The translations under genes and the position numbers were made by a program. 64,000 bases of DNA, taken from NCBI RefSeq assembly GCF_030272615.1, contig NC_081405.1, positions 605,782,677 to 605,846,676 of the forward strand. The letters are read 5' to 3'. A model generated the notes under the pieces. It had not been told where the DNA came from, made no database searches, and worked only from the letters and a program-made list of their open reading frames with translations. Below, one piece after another: positions 1 through 14,000 of the stretch (positions are counted from its first letter, which is position 1; every line of letters starts with the position of its first letter). This stretch comes from Cryptomeria japonica (taxonomy: Eukaryota > Streptophyta > Pinopsida > Cupressales > Cupressaceae).

Positions 1-3000
1 CAAATCTCCCCTACAAGCATTGAGGGAGCCACCACCCATAGCCATCATATATACACCCTTTGTTCTTGATGGTCAATGCCTGAAACATAACCTTGACTAA
101 GTCTGGGATGGGGGAGTACTAATTCATTTATTTTCTAAGCCACCTCCAACAATTATGATAATATTCACAAGTAAGTAAGAGATGATTGGTTGATTATTCT
201 TCCTTCTCACATAGCGGGCATCTGCTGGGGCCTTCATGCCCCATTTTTCTAAATATGTCAGGAGTTAGGACTCTATTTTGTAATGCTAGCCAAGCATATA
301 GCCCTACTTTGGGAAGGCATCTCTTATCCCAACAAAGTTTTAACGAAATGTCCTTATTAGTATCAGGCCCCTGCTTCATAAGAATGTTGTATCCTTCTTT
401 TGTGCTATACCTACCATTCTTAGCCCCTGCCCAAATTACTCCATCCTCATCTTTACCGAAAGAAATTTTCTTGGACATCAATATCATTTCCAGTTCTCTT
501 AACTCATTGGCTGGTAGACCCAAATTTCTAAATGATTTCCACCTCCAAGATTTTATACCCTCCACTGTTTTTTCCTCAATATAGTTAGCAACCTTATCAC
601 CCCATAATCTTTCCAGGATTACCCTAGAAGCGTCAAATTTATTATCTTTGCCTATTGCAAGGTAACCTCCCCATGAACCTAACCAGAATAGTGCTTTCTT
701 GCCATTTCCTAGATTCCATGTTAGCTTTTTTGATACCATTTCCTTGTAGTTCATCATGAAATTCCATATTCTGGATCCCTTGGAGGGGGAGAATACTCTA
801 AAGATGCTGGTTGGATCATTATTATGGAGATATTTGTTGTATAAGATTCTGGCCCATTTTAAATGGGGATTGTTATGCATTCTCCATACCAATTTTGCCC
901 CAAGGGCTTTTCTCTGTAGAATCATATCTTTTATCCCCAAACCCCCTTTCTTTTTAGGTTTGCAATTTTTTTCCCAGGCCATCATAGGCATTTTGAATTT
1001 CTCACTAGCACCCTGCCAGAAGAAGGTCCTAATGTATTTATTTATTTCATTCTTTTTTACTAAAGGTAGGTCTATACAAGAGAGTTGGTATATGGGCATA
1101 ACAGATAGTACTGATTTTATCATGGTAGCCTTGTCGGGTGAGGATAGTCATTTCCCACTCCATGTGCTAATTCTATTTTTGATTTTTAATATAATTTGAT
1201 CCCACAAATTTGAGGATCTGCAACCTTTATCCAAGGGGATGCCCAGGTATTTACATGGCAATATGCCTTTATTGAATTTGAAGGTACTGCATATCTTGCC
1301 TACTAGTTTCTCTTTTGTATTGAATAAGAAAATATTTGACTTTGTGGTGTTAATTTCTTGTCCTGACACCATTGAGTAGGACTGTAGAATTTGTTTAATA
1401 GCTTTGGCTTCTTGAACATCACTATGTCCAAAGAGCATGGTGTCTTCCACAAATTGTTGATGTGTAGTTGCTTCCAAGCCACTGGTAATTTTAATTCCCT
1501 AAATAGATGATTATTCTCTTGCAACATTTAATAGTCTTCCGAGGGACTCAGCCATTACTACGAAGAGGAAGGGGGAGATTGGATCCCCTTGCCTCAGTCC
1601 TCTAGAGATGTTGAAGAAACCAACAGGAGATCCATTAACAAGGATTGACATTCTTGGTGTTGATATACACTCATACATAAGATTGATCCATTGTCTTGCA
1701 AAGCCAAAAGCTTCAAGGCATTTACATAAGAAGTGCCAGTCAACCTTATCATAGGCTTTTTTTATATCTAGTTTGATGAGCATACTTGGGTCTTTATTAG
1801 CTTGAACTGTATGTATCGCTTCTTGGGCAATCATGATTCCATCATAGATTGAGTGTCCTAGTACAAATCTTGTTTGTTCCTCATTAATTAACAGAGGGAG
1901 TAGGTTGTGAAGTCTGTTTGCAATGGTTTTAGTTAGAAGTTTGTATAATGTATTACATAGAGCAATAGGTCTGAATTCTTCAAAACTTTCAGCTTTGTCT
2001 TTTTTTGGTATCAAAGCTATGAATGTATTGTTTAATTCCTTAAGGATCTTCCCTGAATTCCTAATTCCTTCTAATGCCTATGTGACTTCATCCCCAATGA
2101 AGTGTCAGCATTGCTGATAAAAGGAGGCAGGGAATCCATCTAGCCTAGGGGCCTTGTCTGGATTCATTTGGAAAAGAGATTTCTCAATTTCTGTCTTAGT
2201 AGAGAATTTAGCATTTAATAACTGATTTTGATCCTTGTTTATTATCTTCGGAATACATTTGAGCACTTCACTCCTTGAGGTTAATCTAGAGCCTTCCTGA
2301 TTGTTAAAGATGTTCTTAAAATATTCAATTGCTTTTGCACTTATGATTTCTGGGTTACAGCTGAGATCCCCAGACTTGGTTTTGATTTTAGCAATTCTAT
2401 TAACTAGTCTCCTCTGCTTTGTGTTGTTATGGAAGAACTTGGTGTTTTTATCTGCAGACTCCAACCAATTTTCTCTAGACTTTTATTTCCAAAATATTTC
2501 TTCTCTGGCCATAGTTTCCTCATATTCTATTAATAAGGATTTCTCCTTCACGTAGAGATTATTGTCCATACCCAATCTAATGACCTCTTCATTTACTCCT
2601 TTTAGAGCTTCCACTATTTCTATTTTTTTTAAAGAGATTGCCAAACTGATTTTTGTTCCAGGCTATTAGATTTGGTTTTACTGTTTTTAATTTAGTGACT
2701 AATTTGAAAGGTTTAGAGCCTATCACTCCAAATTCCGTCCACCATTTTTCTATTAATTTTAAGATGTTTTCATCTCTCAACCACATTAATTCAAATCTAA
2801 AAGGGATTTTAGTAGAGGGAATGGTTTCAGAGATAGAAAGCTAGACCGAGAAATGGTCTGAACCTGAGAGAGGAAGGATTTTTGCTTCAAAGGTGTTTGA
2901 GACGTTGGCCAAATTTCCTCACATGAAAAAACTATCCAACTTTTCTGCAATGTTACGGAATCCTTTCCTTCTGTTGTTCCATGTGAAAGAGTTTGTTTCT

Positions 3001-3531
3001 ATTTTAACCTCCATGAGGTTACAATTGAATATCCATTCTCTGAGATCAATGGTGGCCTGGTTGACTTTTTTTATGCCCTCCCATTTTTCTGATGGGTCAA
3101 CAATGGCGTTGAAGTCACCTCCAATGATACATATCTGATCTGGGACAGAGGTAAGAAATTGTTCTATCTCATCCCATGTTTTCTTTTTGTCTTTACTGAA
3201 TAGGTCCGTAGATATTAAACAAGACAAAATTTATATTGCTCTTAATATTATTGACCCTACCACACATCCAATTAGGGGACTTATAAAGTAGGTTAAATAC
3301 CACTATCTTGGGGTCCCATATTACTACTATTCCTCCCGATGCCCCCATGGTAGGGAAGCCTTCCATTCTCCTTATTCCCAATTTTTTGTCAAATATTTCT
3401 AACTCATCTTTACTTAATTTGGAATCGTGTATCATAATTATATTTGGGTTAAATTTAGTTATGCAGTGTTTTAAAATACGCTGCTTGTTAGGGGCATTCA
3501 AGCCCCTAACATTCCATGTAAAGAGCTTCAT
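1..3531 (-). pseudogene. LINE ORF2 remnant (endonuclease, reverse transcriptase, zinc finger)
   Basis: The start MKLFTWNVRGLNAPNKQR at 3,531 is the usual ORF2 opening of the apurinic endonuclease domain (MKIISWNVRGLN type). Endonuclease pieces run to about 2,850. The reverse transcriptase lies at 2,014-1,511, with FRPIALCNTLYKLLTK, KLDIKKAYDKVDW and SRGLRQGDPISPFLF. The next piece, 1,477-1,148, carries FVEDTMLFG where an active enzyme has FADDT, so one catalytic aspartate is replaced. The piece 1,123-194 is the connection and zf-RVT region ending GPSRCPLCEKEE; after a stop the same frame goes on to the window edge (STNHLLLTCEYY). There are multiple frameshifts and stops. No host function is expected. 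Confidence 0.9.
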
Positions 3532-3612
3532 TTCTCCTTGGGAAGGACCTTCCCCTTCCTTGCATAAAAGAGATTTGTTAATGTAGTTTGGCCCTCAACC
3601 TTGCCTGCTCTA

Positions 3613-3945
3613 TTAATGAGTTCTGATATTGATTTCCTTCCTCTTCTTTTTACCTCTCTTGCACAATCTGGGGATGGGTTCTGATATTGATTTCCTTCCT
3701 CTTCTTTTTACCTCTCTTGCACAATCTGGGGATTCAATATTGTTCAGTGTTTTAGCTAATCCCAACTCCTCTTCTTCTTTATCCATAGAAGCCTCTACTT
3801 CTAGAATTTTAGCCTTTGTAATTTTTCCTTCCAAGAGATCTGACATTAGTAGTCTTCTCTGATATGCAAGTTCCTCATCATCCGCCACTTCATTTATAAA
3901 GGAGTTAGTCAAGTCATTAACTGTTTCATTGCCCACATACTCCAA
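3613..3945 (-). pseudogene. LINE ORF1 C-terminal fragment
   Basis: An open stretch of 110 codons just upstream of ORF2. It is acidic, with a coiled-coil-like middle, then a basic tail (VKRRGRKSIS, then KRGKKKRKE), as expected for the end of a plant L1 ORF1 nucleic-acid-binding protein. The zinc knuckle and RNA-binding part would lie upstream and are not recognisable. A 58-bp tandem duplication falls in the basic tail; 58 is not a multiple of three, so the second copy is read in another frame and the native C-terminus is lost. Confidence 0.6.
3620..3733. repeat. 58-bp tandem duplication in the LINE ORF1 tail
   Basis: Two copies, starting ttctgatattgatttcc at 3,621 and 3,679, match base for base over about 56 bp. 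The perfect identity means it arose well after the LINE itself decayed. Confidence 0.95.
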
Positions 3946-4090
3946 AATGATTGTATTCTCCTTTGTGATCCTCTTGGCATACTCCTCCTATGTTTCCATT
4001 GTATCTAATATAAGGGGACTAATGGGTGATGGCTCTAAGCCATCGTTTTCATGTGTGGTATCTGGTTGGGTATCCTTTTCCAAGCTTTGT

Positions 4091-5054
4091 TTATAATTTG
4101 AATTATTATTTTTTTTTAAGTTATATTTTCTACTTACTAAAAGCAATAAGAAGAAAAAAAATAGGTAGGAATAATTTTTTTAAAATAAAAATTAAACTTA
4201 GACTATAGATTTTTTGTTTAAAAAATTTAATTCTTTGTTCTGATTAATTGAACTAATTAAAAAAAAATCAATGAATGCAATAGTATCCTACCTTTGGCTG
4301 AACTAATAATAACATATATAAATAATAAATGATAATTATATGGATTGTTTATCCCAACAATTCCCATTTTTCAAGATGAAATAAAGGAGGTCCCCATGGA
4401 GCTCCTTAACTTATTTTAGCTAGCAATATCTTGCTCAACTTTTTGAGGAGCAATTTATGGAGCCCGTGACCTCATAGATTGTAAAATGGTTGCTTATTTT
4501 TATACAATCCTTTTAATCATTTTATAAAGAAATTATTAGTAATATTTGTTGCAAATAAAATTTGTAAGCAAACTTGTAGACAAATAAAACCACATATCAT
4601 TTTTTAAATATATTTTAACCTTATTTTTTCAAAACTTTATTTTTAATTTGTAAACAGGTGCTACTCCAAGATTCCATTTTATCTTTTTATTCTAATTAGA
4701 ATTTCACATAAGAACACTCAACGACTTAAAAAATGTTCATAAACAGGAACATGGGACATGGGGTAAGAATATATACAACTCAATACTACGCGTAGGCATA
4801 CAACTCACTTAGATAACCAGTTTTGCATCTATTTCGGAGTCGCTCCATTTTCCTCTATTACGGCAATGTTTTTCTAAAATAGTACCAGTCAGCTTTGACG
4901 CTACCCATTTACACGCTCCACTCAGTTTCGTTTACCCTAGTACCTGTGTGCGTACAACATCCTTAATTAATCCAAATCGCCATTTATTAAAAATCTCAAA
5001 CGACCCATTTGGCTGTTTTATTTTTCCTGGTCGATTCACCTGTGCAAATTAACC
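4091..5054. other. AT-rich spacer and GDI 5' region
   Basis: No gene or recognisable element. 4,091-4,700 is AT-rich with A and T runs. From about 4,750 the base composition becomes more balanced; this stretch probably holds the GDI promoter and 5' untranslated region. A weak TATA-like string (aatatata) lies near 4,768, about 285 bp before the ATG. I cannot place the transcription start. Confidence 0.5.
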
Positions 5055-8000
5055 ATGGATGAGGAGTATGATGTGATTGTGCTGGGCACTGGCCTCAAAG
5101 AATGCATAATCAGCGGCCTTCTGTCTGTCGACGGGCTCAAGGTATGCTCCTATTTCAATACAATTCAGATTTTCATGATCTAAAAGGAATCGTAGAAAAA
5201 ATCTAGATTTCATGACAACAGATACCATCTTACGAGCTTAGGGTTTCAATTCTAGCCTTTTATTTGTAAAAATAACCATGGATGAATTTTTTGGTTTCTA
5301 TTATCATTCTTGTATAGGAGATTCTCTGGTTTAAAAAAAATATAATCGATGGGTTTTATAATTCTTTTTAGACTTTGCCCTAGCTGCCGCTAATAGGATC
5401 CTGACATGTAAAAGCATCGGCCTAAAATGGATGTATGGTATCATAGTTGTGATTTAGACAATCATTTTTCCGTGTCTTGGTTTCGTTTGATCGAGATGAG
5501 ACTAATCCTGGCAGCTTCTCCAGCTGAAGTCTTCTTGAGTGTCAAAGACAATTCCATAAACCCCCATCTCTAATCGAGCTTAGATCTCCATTTTTTGTAT
5601 TTAGGGAAAACTACTTCATTCAATTCACCCAATGGTGGCACTTGGTTCTGACAAATGTTTACCCTTATCAAAGAGGCGCTGATCGGGGTGTGAATGCAGG
5701 GAGGTAGCCTCGGTGGGGTTGAAACTTCTTTCTGATTGTTCTCCGTCATTCCCACTAAACCAAGCTCATTGGATTATTCCGTCGTTGTTTTCAATTTAAT
5801 TAAATTTTCCTTTCTTTAAAATATTTTGGATGTGCCTCAACTCTCAGTCCAGCAGGCCCTTTCCCTGGCTTCAGCTTATAAGTTTTAGACGCTTAAAATG
5901 ACTGACATTATCGGATTTGTGGTTTCCAATTATTAGCCTTTAATAGACATTTGGCTGCTTTTTATGGTAACATTTTAAATGGGCTCATAGCCTTTCAGTT
6001 CAGTGCTCTTGCTGTAGCATAGAGTGACACCATGCCCCTATGTCTCACTTTCATCTGTTAGACTAAACTGTTGCGAAGTGTATTTTAGCTTAGATCTATG
6101 CAAACCAATTCCTTGTTTACATTATACCCACAAGTACTTTATGTTGCTTTGTGTTTGAATTTTTACTTTTTTTTTTAGAGTTTGCACAATTAAACTTTCC
6201 ATTGTGTCATCAGACATGCAAGATAGGCATTAACACATATTTAGGCTTCAATTATTAGTCCTTTTTAGATCTCTGTTTTGTCTTTTTTTATTGTTTTAAT
6301 GATCATATAATGGGTATCGCGACCAGGTCTCCACCCATGCTTCAGCTATACTTTAAATATATGAAATATTGGTGTTAATCAACTTATGTTTTTATGTTAT
6401 TAGTTTTTTCAAATGTTGTCTTTTTAAACTGTTTTAGATGAGCTTGATAGTCATAATGATTTTCGTTAGTTTAGTAAAACTCTTTCTCATGCTGTAGCTT
6501 GTATACTGGACATCTAAAAACAGAATGGAAATAATGGATTCATATTATCAGTCTTCTGAGATTTGTCTGATCTGGAAATATTTCCCTGATGGATCTGATG
6601 AATTTTTCCTCAGTCTAGCATGATATTGCCTTTAATTAGTCCTAGTCATGTAAAAAGAGAAGCGTTATGTATCAATCGTGTCCATTTAGTGACATAAAAA
6701 TACCAGTATTTATGGATGTACAAATTTATGTTGAATCAATAAAATTATAAAAAAGACATTCGTAATTCAACTGTGAGATAATCAGTTGAAGTATCTTTCA
6801 ACCACAGAGTGATGCTTCCAGTTCCATTGACTACTCTTCTTACTCTCAATGCTATCTGTTCATTTCATGAACAATATGGTTTTGATCCAAATAAATTACC
6901 CGCCAATGGAATCTGCCTGTAGGAAAGTATGTGTCCTCGTTAAGGTGCTCAGAAACTCTCAATCAGCTTAGCTCATTCATCTTTATGAACTTCATCTCAA
7001 TGGGGAAGGATAATAAGGCTTTGAATACAAGTGGCTATCATATGAAATCACTTATGTATGAGAACATAAAGAGAATTAATAAAGAGTCAATAAAAAGAGC
7101 TTAGAAAATATTAGATAGCTTTTTTGCATGCCAATGTTAAGCTAGGTTTTAATTGAACTGCTAGTGATGTAATGAAACCATAATGAATCTAGTTAGCATG
7201 TTTGTTGGCATCAACCGTGCATTCTTGAATGTGAACTTTCTTTAACTGTTTTCTGTGATTGCCAGCTCAAATTGACCATTTCATGAACTTAATAATGTTT
7301 CAAGAGACCAGGTAACATAAGTTTGATAAAACCCAGAATAGCCAACTACATTTCATCAGATGTGACCTACACACTAGCTTCTAGCATTTTGAATCTTATT
7401 TGTTGTGAAGGCCTTCTTACCTTTGGTCTACTGAGGTAGGTATAAGGGGGTAAAATCATAGTTTAACTTCCTTAATTAGCAAAACTCAGGGGTGATGTAG
7501 ATTTGCCACAAGTGGGGATATGACTCTTGACTTTTGTCCATACAAATTTTATGACCCAAAAGAAGAAGTGATGTGACCAGTAGGAAATGGGGAATTTCAC
7601 CGAATTTGTAGATGTTGCACACTACGCCAAATGAAAAAACTGTAGATCCCAACACATTTCAGAAACGAAATTTCAAAAGATCATGTTTCAGCTTTGTCTT
7701 AAAAAGAAATCCTTTATGTAAAAAACTGTCTACCTTATAAATTTTCTTCTCGTCAGTTCCTTTCAACTTTGAAACTGATTATGTTAGGTACTTGTCAGTT
7801 AATCGTTATTCTCTATGTATCATTTGGAAGCCTTTATCCTCTGTTTAAATCTTTTGTTGTTCACGAGCTTGTTGACTTTCAGGTGCTGCATATGGATAGG
7901 AATGATTATTATGGGGGAGAATCTACATCACTTAATCTTGTACAGGTATGTAACATGCACGAATCACTGTTCACGGGAGTGCATGGTAAGATGTATTTTG

Positions 8001-11000
8001 GTTGGAAGATTTTCAATAAGCATTTTTCTATAGCTTAGTGTTTATCCATGTTAATGTGAAGCTTTGGAAGAAGTTTCGGGGTAGTGATAAGCCACCTGCA
8101 CATCTGGGACCGAGTAGGGACTACAATGTTGACATGATCCCCAAGGTAAAAACATCTTTTATACCTACAATTTTTTCTCTGTGCATGTGCATGTCTCTTT
8201 CTAGACTCTCTTTATTATGGACAGTTTTAATGCCTGTTTATAAATGTGCAATGGCAGACATTTCTCAACATATTTTTTAAATTCAAAAGTCAAAAGCTTT
8301 AATAGATTCGTAGAGGCATTTCCAAGGGTCCCTCTACAATTTTCCTTAAATATTTAAATTGTAGTGGATTATCAGCTTAGATTTTAAGGCTTATCTTCAA
8401 TTGAGCCATGATCCTCTCATCATAATAGAAGTGACCTAAAAAGGCACACCCATGCTGGCAACACTCTCCCTTACTTAGTGCATGTTTGCACACTTAGGAG
8501 CTCACATGTTCAAATCCGTTGTGGGACAGAGTTGTACACTCAATTGAACAATATACAAGATAAATGGAAATGCGATCTTCTTGTGGGTTTTAATAAGGGC
8601 AGTCTCATACACCAAATTGGTATCTTGCTTGGCAGTGGCCTAAAAGACTACCTTCACCTACTTGTTTTGGTCCTTCTTTTGAAATATTGATTTTTAGCAA
8701 CAAATGTAGCTTATATGAAACAGTTTCTTTATATTAACTTTGGAATTTTTAAAACTCTCTCTCTTGAAATGTATCTGCTTTTCTCACAAGCAAATGATTT
8801 GCTTGTCCGTTATTCAGTTTTAGCACCTGTGCAATGTCGTTTGAATCAGTTACATTAATTTTTGTAATGATTTCTGAGGTTGGATGATGCTTGTGAGGAA
8901 AAGGAAGGGGATGTTGCCATTGCTATGTAAATATGTAAATGTCTAGTTTTGATTAGAAGTGAATTTAAGTCTCTTTTAAGCTTAGACTGTGAAAGGCAAG
9001 AAGCAACCGCTTATGTCTTTTTTATGTAATTGTATAGTTCATATGGAATGGTGCTAACTATGTTCAGAGTAATCCAAATGACTTGTGCACTGACATATAA
9101 TCAATTCTTTGATGATGTTAACCATACTTGCAAAGTTTCTTATTCTACGGGTCAAAATGTTTTTTCTGTCTTTTTAATTTTCTAACATGTATCATTTGAA
9201 TTTGAATGCTATTTTTTTATGGCTAGTAATTAGTTCCCTCAATCTCTCCCCCATCTATCCCATACTCTAATGAGCATATTAGAAGTAGGGAAGTTCTCCA
9301 TGGACCATCTGTTTGTTATATTTGATGAGATGACAAACAAAATGTTGCTTCTTGTGGAAATAATTACAGTATCTTGAGCATCAACACAAAGTTGATATCT
9401 CAGAAAGATTTATTATCTTTCCAATGCAAAATTTGGATCTTAAATATTACATTCCTACCTGACTACTATACTTGCAGTTTATGATGGCGAATGGTGCTTT
9501 GGTACGAGTCCTCATTCACACAGATGTCACGAAATATTTATATTTTAAGGCTGTAGATGGAAGCTATGTATACAACAAGGGAAAGGTATGTCCATGTTTA
9601 CCACATTCTTGAGATATAAATCAAGACTTCCTCTAAACTTTTCTTATTATTCTATTAGCATGTAATTGTGGTTAGGATGTTTGGCTGCATTTAGAATTTG
9701 GCTTGAAGGGAAATCTTATTATGTTTAAATTTTTCTTATTGAAATTAATACTAGTTATATTGTTTTACAGATACAAAAGGTTCCAGCCACTGACATGGAG
9801 GCTTTAAAATCTCCTCTTATGGGGTTGTTTGAAAAGCGTCGTGCACGGAAATTCTTTATATATGTTCAAGATTATGAGGAGAGTGATCCAAAAACACACG
9901 AGGGGCTGGACTTGACAAGAGTAACAGCAAGAGAACTTATTGCGTATGTTGATCTCTTAATTGATTTGCACAGATTGAGAATTTGAGTTTACTAACATTC
10001 CAAGTTATTTTATTTAGAAGGATTAATATAATTATTCCCAAGATATGCTGCCATTTTAGCGTAAATGGATTGAAATCACAAGCTTTTCTTGCATGTGTAA
10101 CAGTTTTCTCTGAACATGGTGGGCAAATTTAGTTTATTAGTCTAATGGAAACGTAGCAGCTTATTGTTATGTGGCTTCTAGTTTTGATTGCCAAGATTAA
10201 TCTTACCATTAGATCGTAGATCGAATGTCAAAAGATGAAAATAGTTTTATATGTGAAAATATTGGAGAAATATGGATCTTATTAAAATATCAATCTAATG
10301 AAAAGGAAGTATAGCTTTAGATCAAATGTAAAAAAAAAAGTCTTATGTGCCAATTTATTGGAGAAATGTAGATCTAATTAGCGAAATTGACAAGTGTTAT
10401 TCATAAATTTAAAAGTTTGAATGTTTAATTTACTTATCCATAGGCTTCTTATCATCTTTGGATGAAACTTGATTGAACCTCTAGCAATCACTTATGAACT
10501 CAAAAGTTGAGGAAAGTTATCAGCTTTCATATTGCTTTGCAAAGCATCAATGATAGAAAGGTGTTTCTTTTTTGGCATTTTATTAAATTAGTCAATAGAG
10601 ATTTTTGGAGGGATTCATATTATTTAGAGTTTTTAGATAACCTGCATGAGTCTTTTTGAAACCTCTTTATTAAACTCCAATGCTCAGCATCTTAAAATTT
10701 ATAGTTGTACCATTGTAAGTTAGAATGATAAAGATTGAGATTTCAATAAGAGATAATTGTTCGGAGCATAATTACTGATTATGTAATTGTACATTTTTTC
10801 TCTGCTTCTCTTACTCATCAAGGCATTATTTATTTGGACTTGCCACTTATCTATTATACACCTTGCATTGCCTAATTACTGTCACTGCTGTTACCTCCCA
10901 GACAGGTTGATAATTGACGCTATGTTATGTCAACTCAGTGTGTAATGAGGAACAATGGGCCCATTGCTGACTCTTAAAAAGAGGCAGAGGTTAACACTTA

Positions 11001-14000
11001 GATGAATAGTCTGTAAAACATTATTTACTAATAGTGAGTAATCAATTAATATTATTCAACAGTTAATGTGTTGAGCCCTTGACCTCCTCTGCGAACTTAA
11101 TGTACTGGCATAGAATGCACAATCATTTGACTAATACCTAGATCCTATCTTTTGATATGACAGTTAATGTGCCTTTCAACAATTTATGGAGACTAGAAAT
11201 TCACCTATGTCTTGCAGTGATCCTCAATTCTTACTGTCAATGGTTGTATTTTACTTTATCTGTCGTGTTTGAGAAAGTTATTTGTTCCCTGCATTAAGCA
11301 TGAAACATAACATGGATCTTAAGTTTTGTGATATATATAAACATTTTGGCAGGAAAAAGACTGAAAGTAAACCTCTAACTGCCGAACTTCTAGCTTCACA
11401 ATTTCAGACTCTTGATATATCTAAAAATTGGAATGTATTTTACTTTTTAGCAAATTGAGTAGTTCTTTTTTTTAATCTTAATTATATTAATGGAGTGATC
11501 ATCTAGAAATGATATAATATCTCCTTGAATTTTGTTGTTTTCTTATTGAATAATTAGTTTTCAAACAGGATTTAATCCTTTGCATTATACTTTCTTTATC
11601 AAAATTTGTTTGATTTATTTTTGTATATCTTCATATACACAGAAAATATGGACTAGATGACAATACTGTGGATTTCATTGGTCATGCTCTTGCACTTCAT
11701 CGAGATGATCGCTATCTAGATGAACCAGCATTAGAAACTATCAAAAAAATGAAGGTAAGTTCAGGGGTAAAGCTTGAATGTTTGTGGAGATTCTCTAAAT
11801 TTTGGCTTTCAAGAAATTTACTTTAGTCAAAGCATTGCCTTATATTATGTCTTGAAAGTATGAATTGAAATAATTTATAAAAGAAGCCTGGATATGTTTT
11901 ATGTCAAGGCTTGCTTAATAGCATGCATTGCATTGAAGGCAAAGATGTCTATGATAACCTTCAAAATTTCATGCTATGCTAATTGTGGTGAAGGTTTGTA
12001 TGACATAGTATATTATGTGAAGAAGTTGCAGGATCATGATATATTTCGGTAAAAATATTTGCATATCAACATTAGTCATCCCATCAGAATGTTTCTTTTG
12101 TGATCTGGTTTCCATGTGGTATCCAATCCTTATGAATCTGTGTGATAGCAGTTCAAACTATTTTATTGCATTTGTAATTCATAGGTTTCTCCAATTGTTA
12201 TTAACATGTTTTGTCTTAGGGGTATATCATCATCTATGATGATTAATGAGCACGAATCCATCCTGTTTTGACTGGATAAATAAATCGTATAGGTTAAGTA
12301 ATGTCATATATAATGTCATCTTTTACTCCTGTTCTATTTGTCTTGTTAACAATTTTTGAGTGCCATATCAAACTCCAGTCTCTTAGTGGGAATTTGGAAG
12401 CATACAAGTTCAAAATCTTTCAGAATCTACAGATGACACAAATTAAGCAAATGCACGGTGCATCTATATGCCAATTTAGAAAAAAAAATATTATTATTAG
12501 CAATGACATTTTCATTGATTTGCAAGTTTTGCATCATTTTCGTTAATATTTTTCTTCAAATAAACTACCTACTAGCTCTTCCTTCATATTGTATACTTCA
12601 ATGATGTGTTTCTAAATAAAAGTAGCGGGGATCTATTTATGGGACCCCAGCCCAACTGAAAACATAAAAGCAGCATAAATAGAAGATCTAAAACATGCAT
12701 ACCTTTCTACATAGGATTCAAAAGAGCCTACGTTTTCTCTTTCTTTCTTTATTAATGCATTCCTTCAATGATGTGTTAATATAACTTAAATAGTTTGAAA
12801 TTTTGGAGAAATGAGGCGGATTAGGTTAGGAAAAAGCTCAAATATCTTAGTGGCATCCTTGCCTAGTATGTGTGTTTATCTTGGATTGCTACTTTGTGCT
12901 TGATTAAATGGTTTCTTGGTATAAGGTCAAACTCCTATGCATTTTTGATATTCTAGCATTGGTACCTGTCATTTTCAAGTGATCATTGCTATGAATGCAT
13001 GTGTTCTAAATTGACAAATATTGTATGCAAAGAATAATGAAATTTATTCTGTATTATGGTGTTTTTAACATGCCTTTTATATAGACTGATAATAGTGAAC
13101 TTGTTATTTGATAGCTTTATGCAGAGTCACTTGCACGCTTTCAAGGAGGGTCACCTTACATATACCCATTATATGGGTTAGGCGAACTACCTCAGGTTAG
13201 ATATTTACAACCACTAACTATAAAATGTTACTCATTTGTATTATTGGGTGCTGTGGCATTTTTTATGCTTAGCTGAATTTAACTGATTGTAAATGTTTAT
13301 TTATATGTTACAGGCATTTGCACGTCTTAGTGCCGTTTATGGTGGAACTTATATGCTTAACAAACCAGAGTGCAAGGTACATGAAACTCAAATATTTTAC
13401 ATCTTTAAAGCTTATCGTGTTTTGGCAAGCATATTGTGGTTGGACATTTACCAGTCTTCTGGCATTGGCATTGTGGGAAATCCCACAGATGCATTGCTTC
13501 ATTGTTTAGTTTATTGAGTTCTCTATAAACTGAATATTCTGATCAATGTACTTCGTTAATTTTCATGATCTGTTACCAAATGTGGATGGTTTGCCATGTA
13601 TGCAACGTAGATGTCATAATGTATATCAATTGTAACATTCCTATATTTGTAACTCTATACGACATTTCTTGTTGTATGGTGCAAATGAAATCTGTCCAGG
13701 TGGAGTTTGATGAAGAAGGTAAAGTGTGTGGTGTAACCTCTGAAGGAGAAACTGCAAGATGCAAAAAAGTAGTTTGCGATCCATCTTATTTAACGAACAA
13801 GGTAATTCAGGTGGACATGAGTTTCAACAAAAATGGCATTTTGACTGTAAACAAATTATCTGATTATTGACCTTTTAAACAGGTTAAGAAAGTTGGAAAG
13901 GTTGCTCGTGCAATCTGCATTATGAGTCATCCCATTCCAAACACCAATGATGTTCAGTCAGTACAGATCATTCTGCCTCAGAAGCAAATTGGACGCAAAT

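Larger units (their letters stand above)
1..4090 (-). mobile_element. L1-type LINE, partial, runs off the left edge
   Basis: A non-LTR retrotransposon on the - strand. Reading down from about 4,090: the end of ORF1, then ORF2 with endonuclease, reverse transcriptase and a C-terminal zinc-finger (zf-RVT) region that continues past base 1. ORF2 is in several frames, so the copy is dead. The 5' edge is set only by where coding resemblance stops and AT-rich DNA begins; I found no target duplication, and the 3' tail lies outside the window. It ends about 960 bp upstream of the GDI start codon, in the opposite direction. Confidence 0.9.

Noticed and set aside
756-1199. + strand frame of 147 codons
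   Set aside because: Antisense shadow of LINE ORF2.
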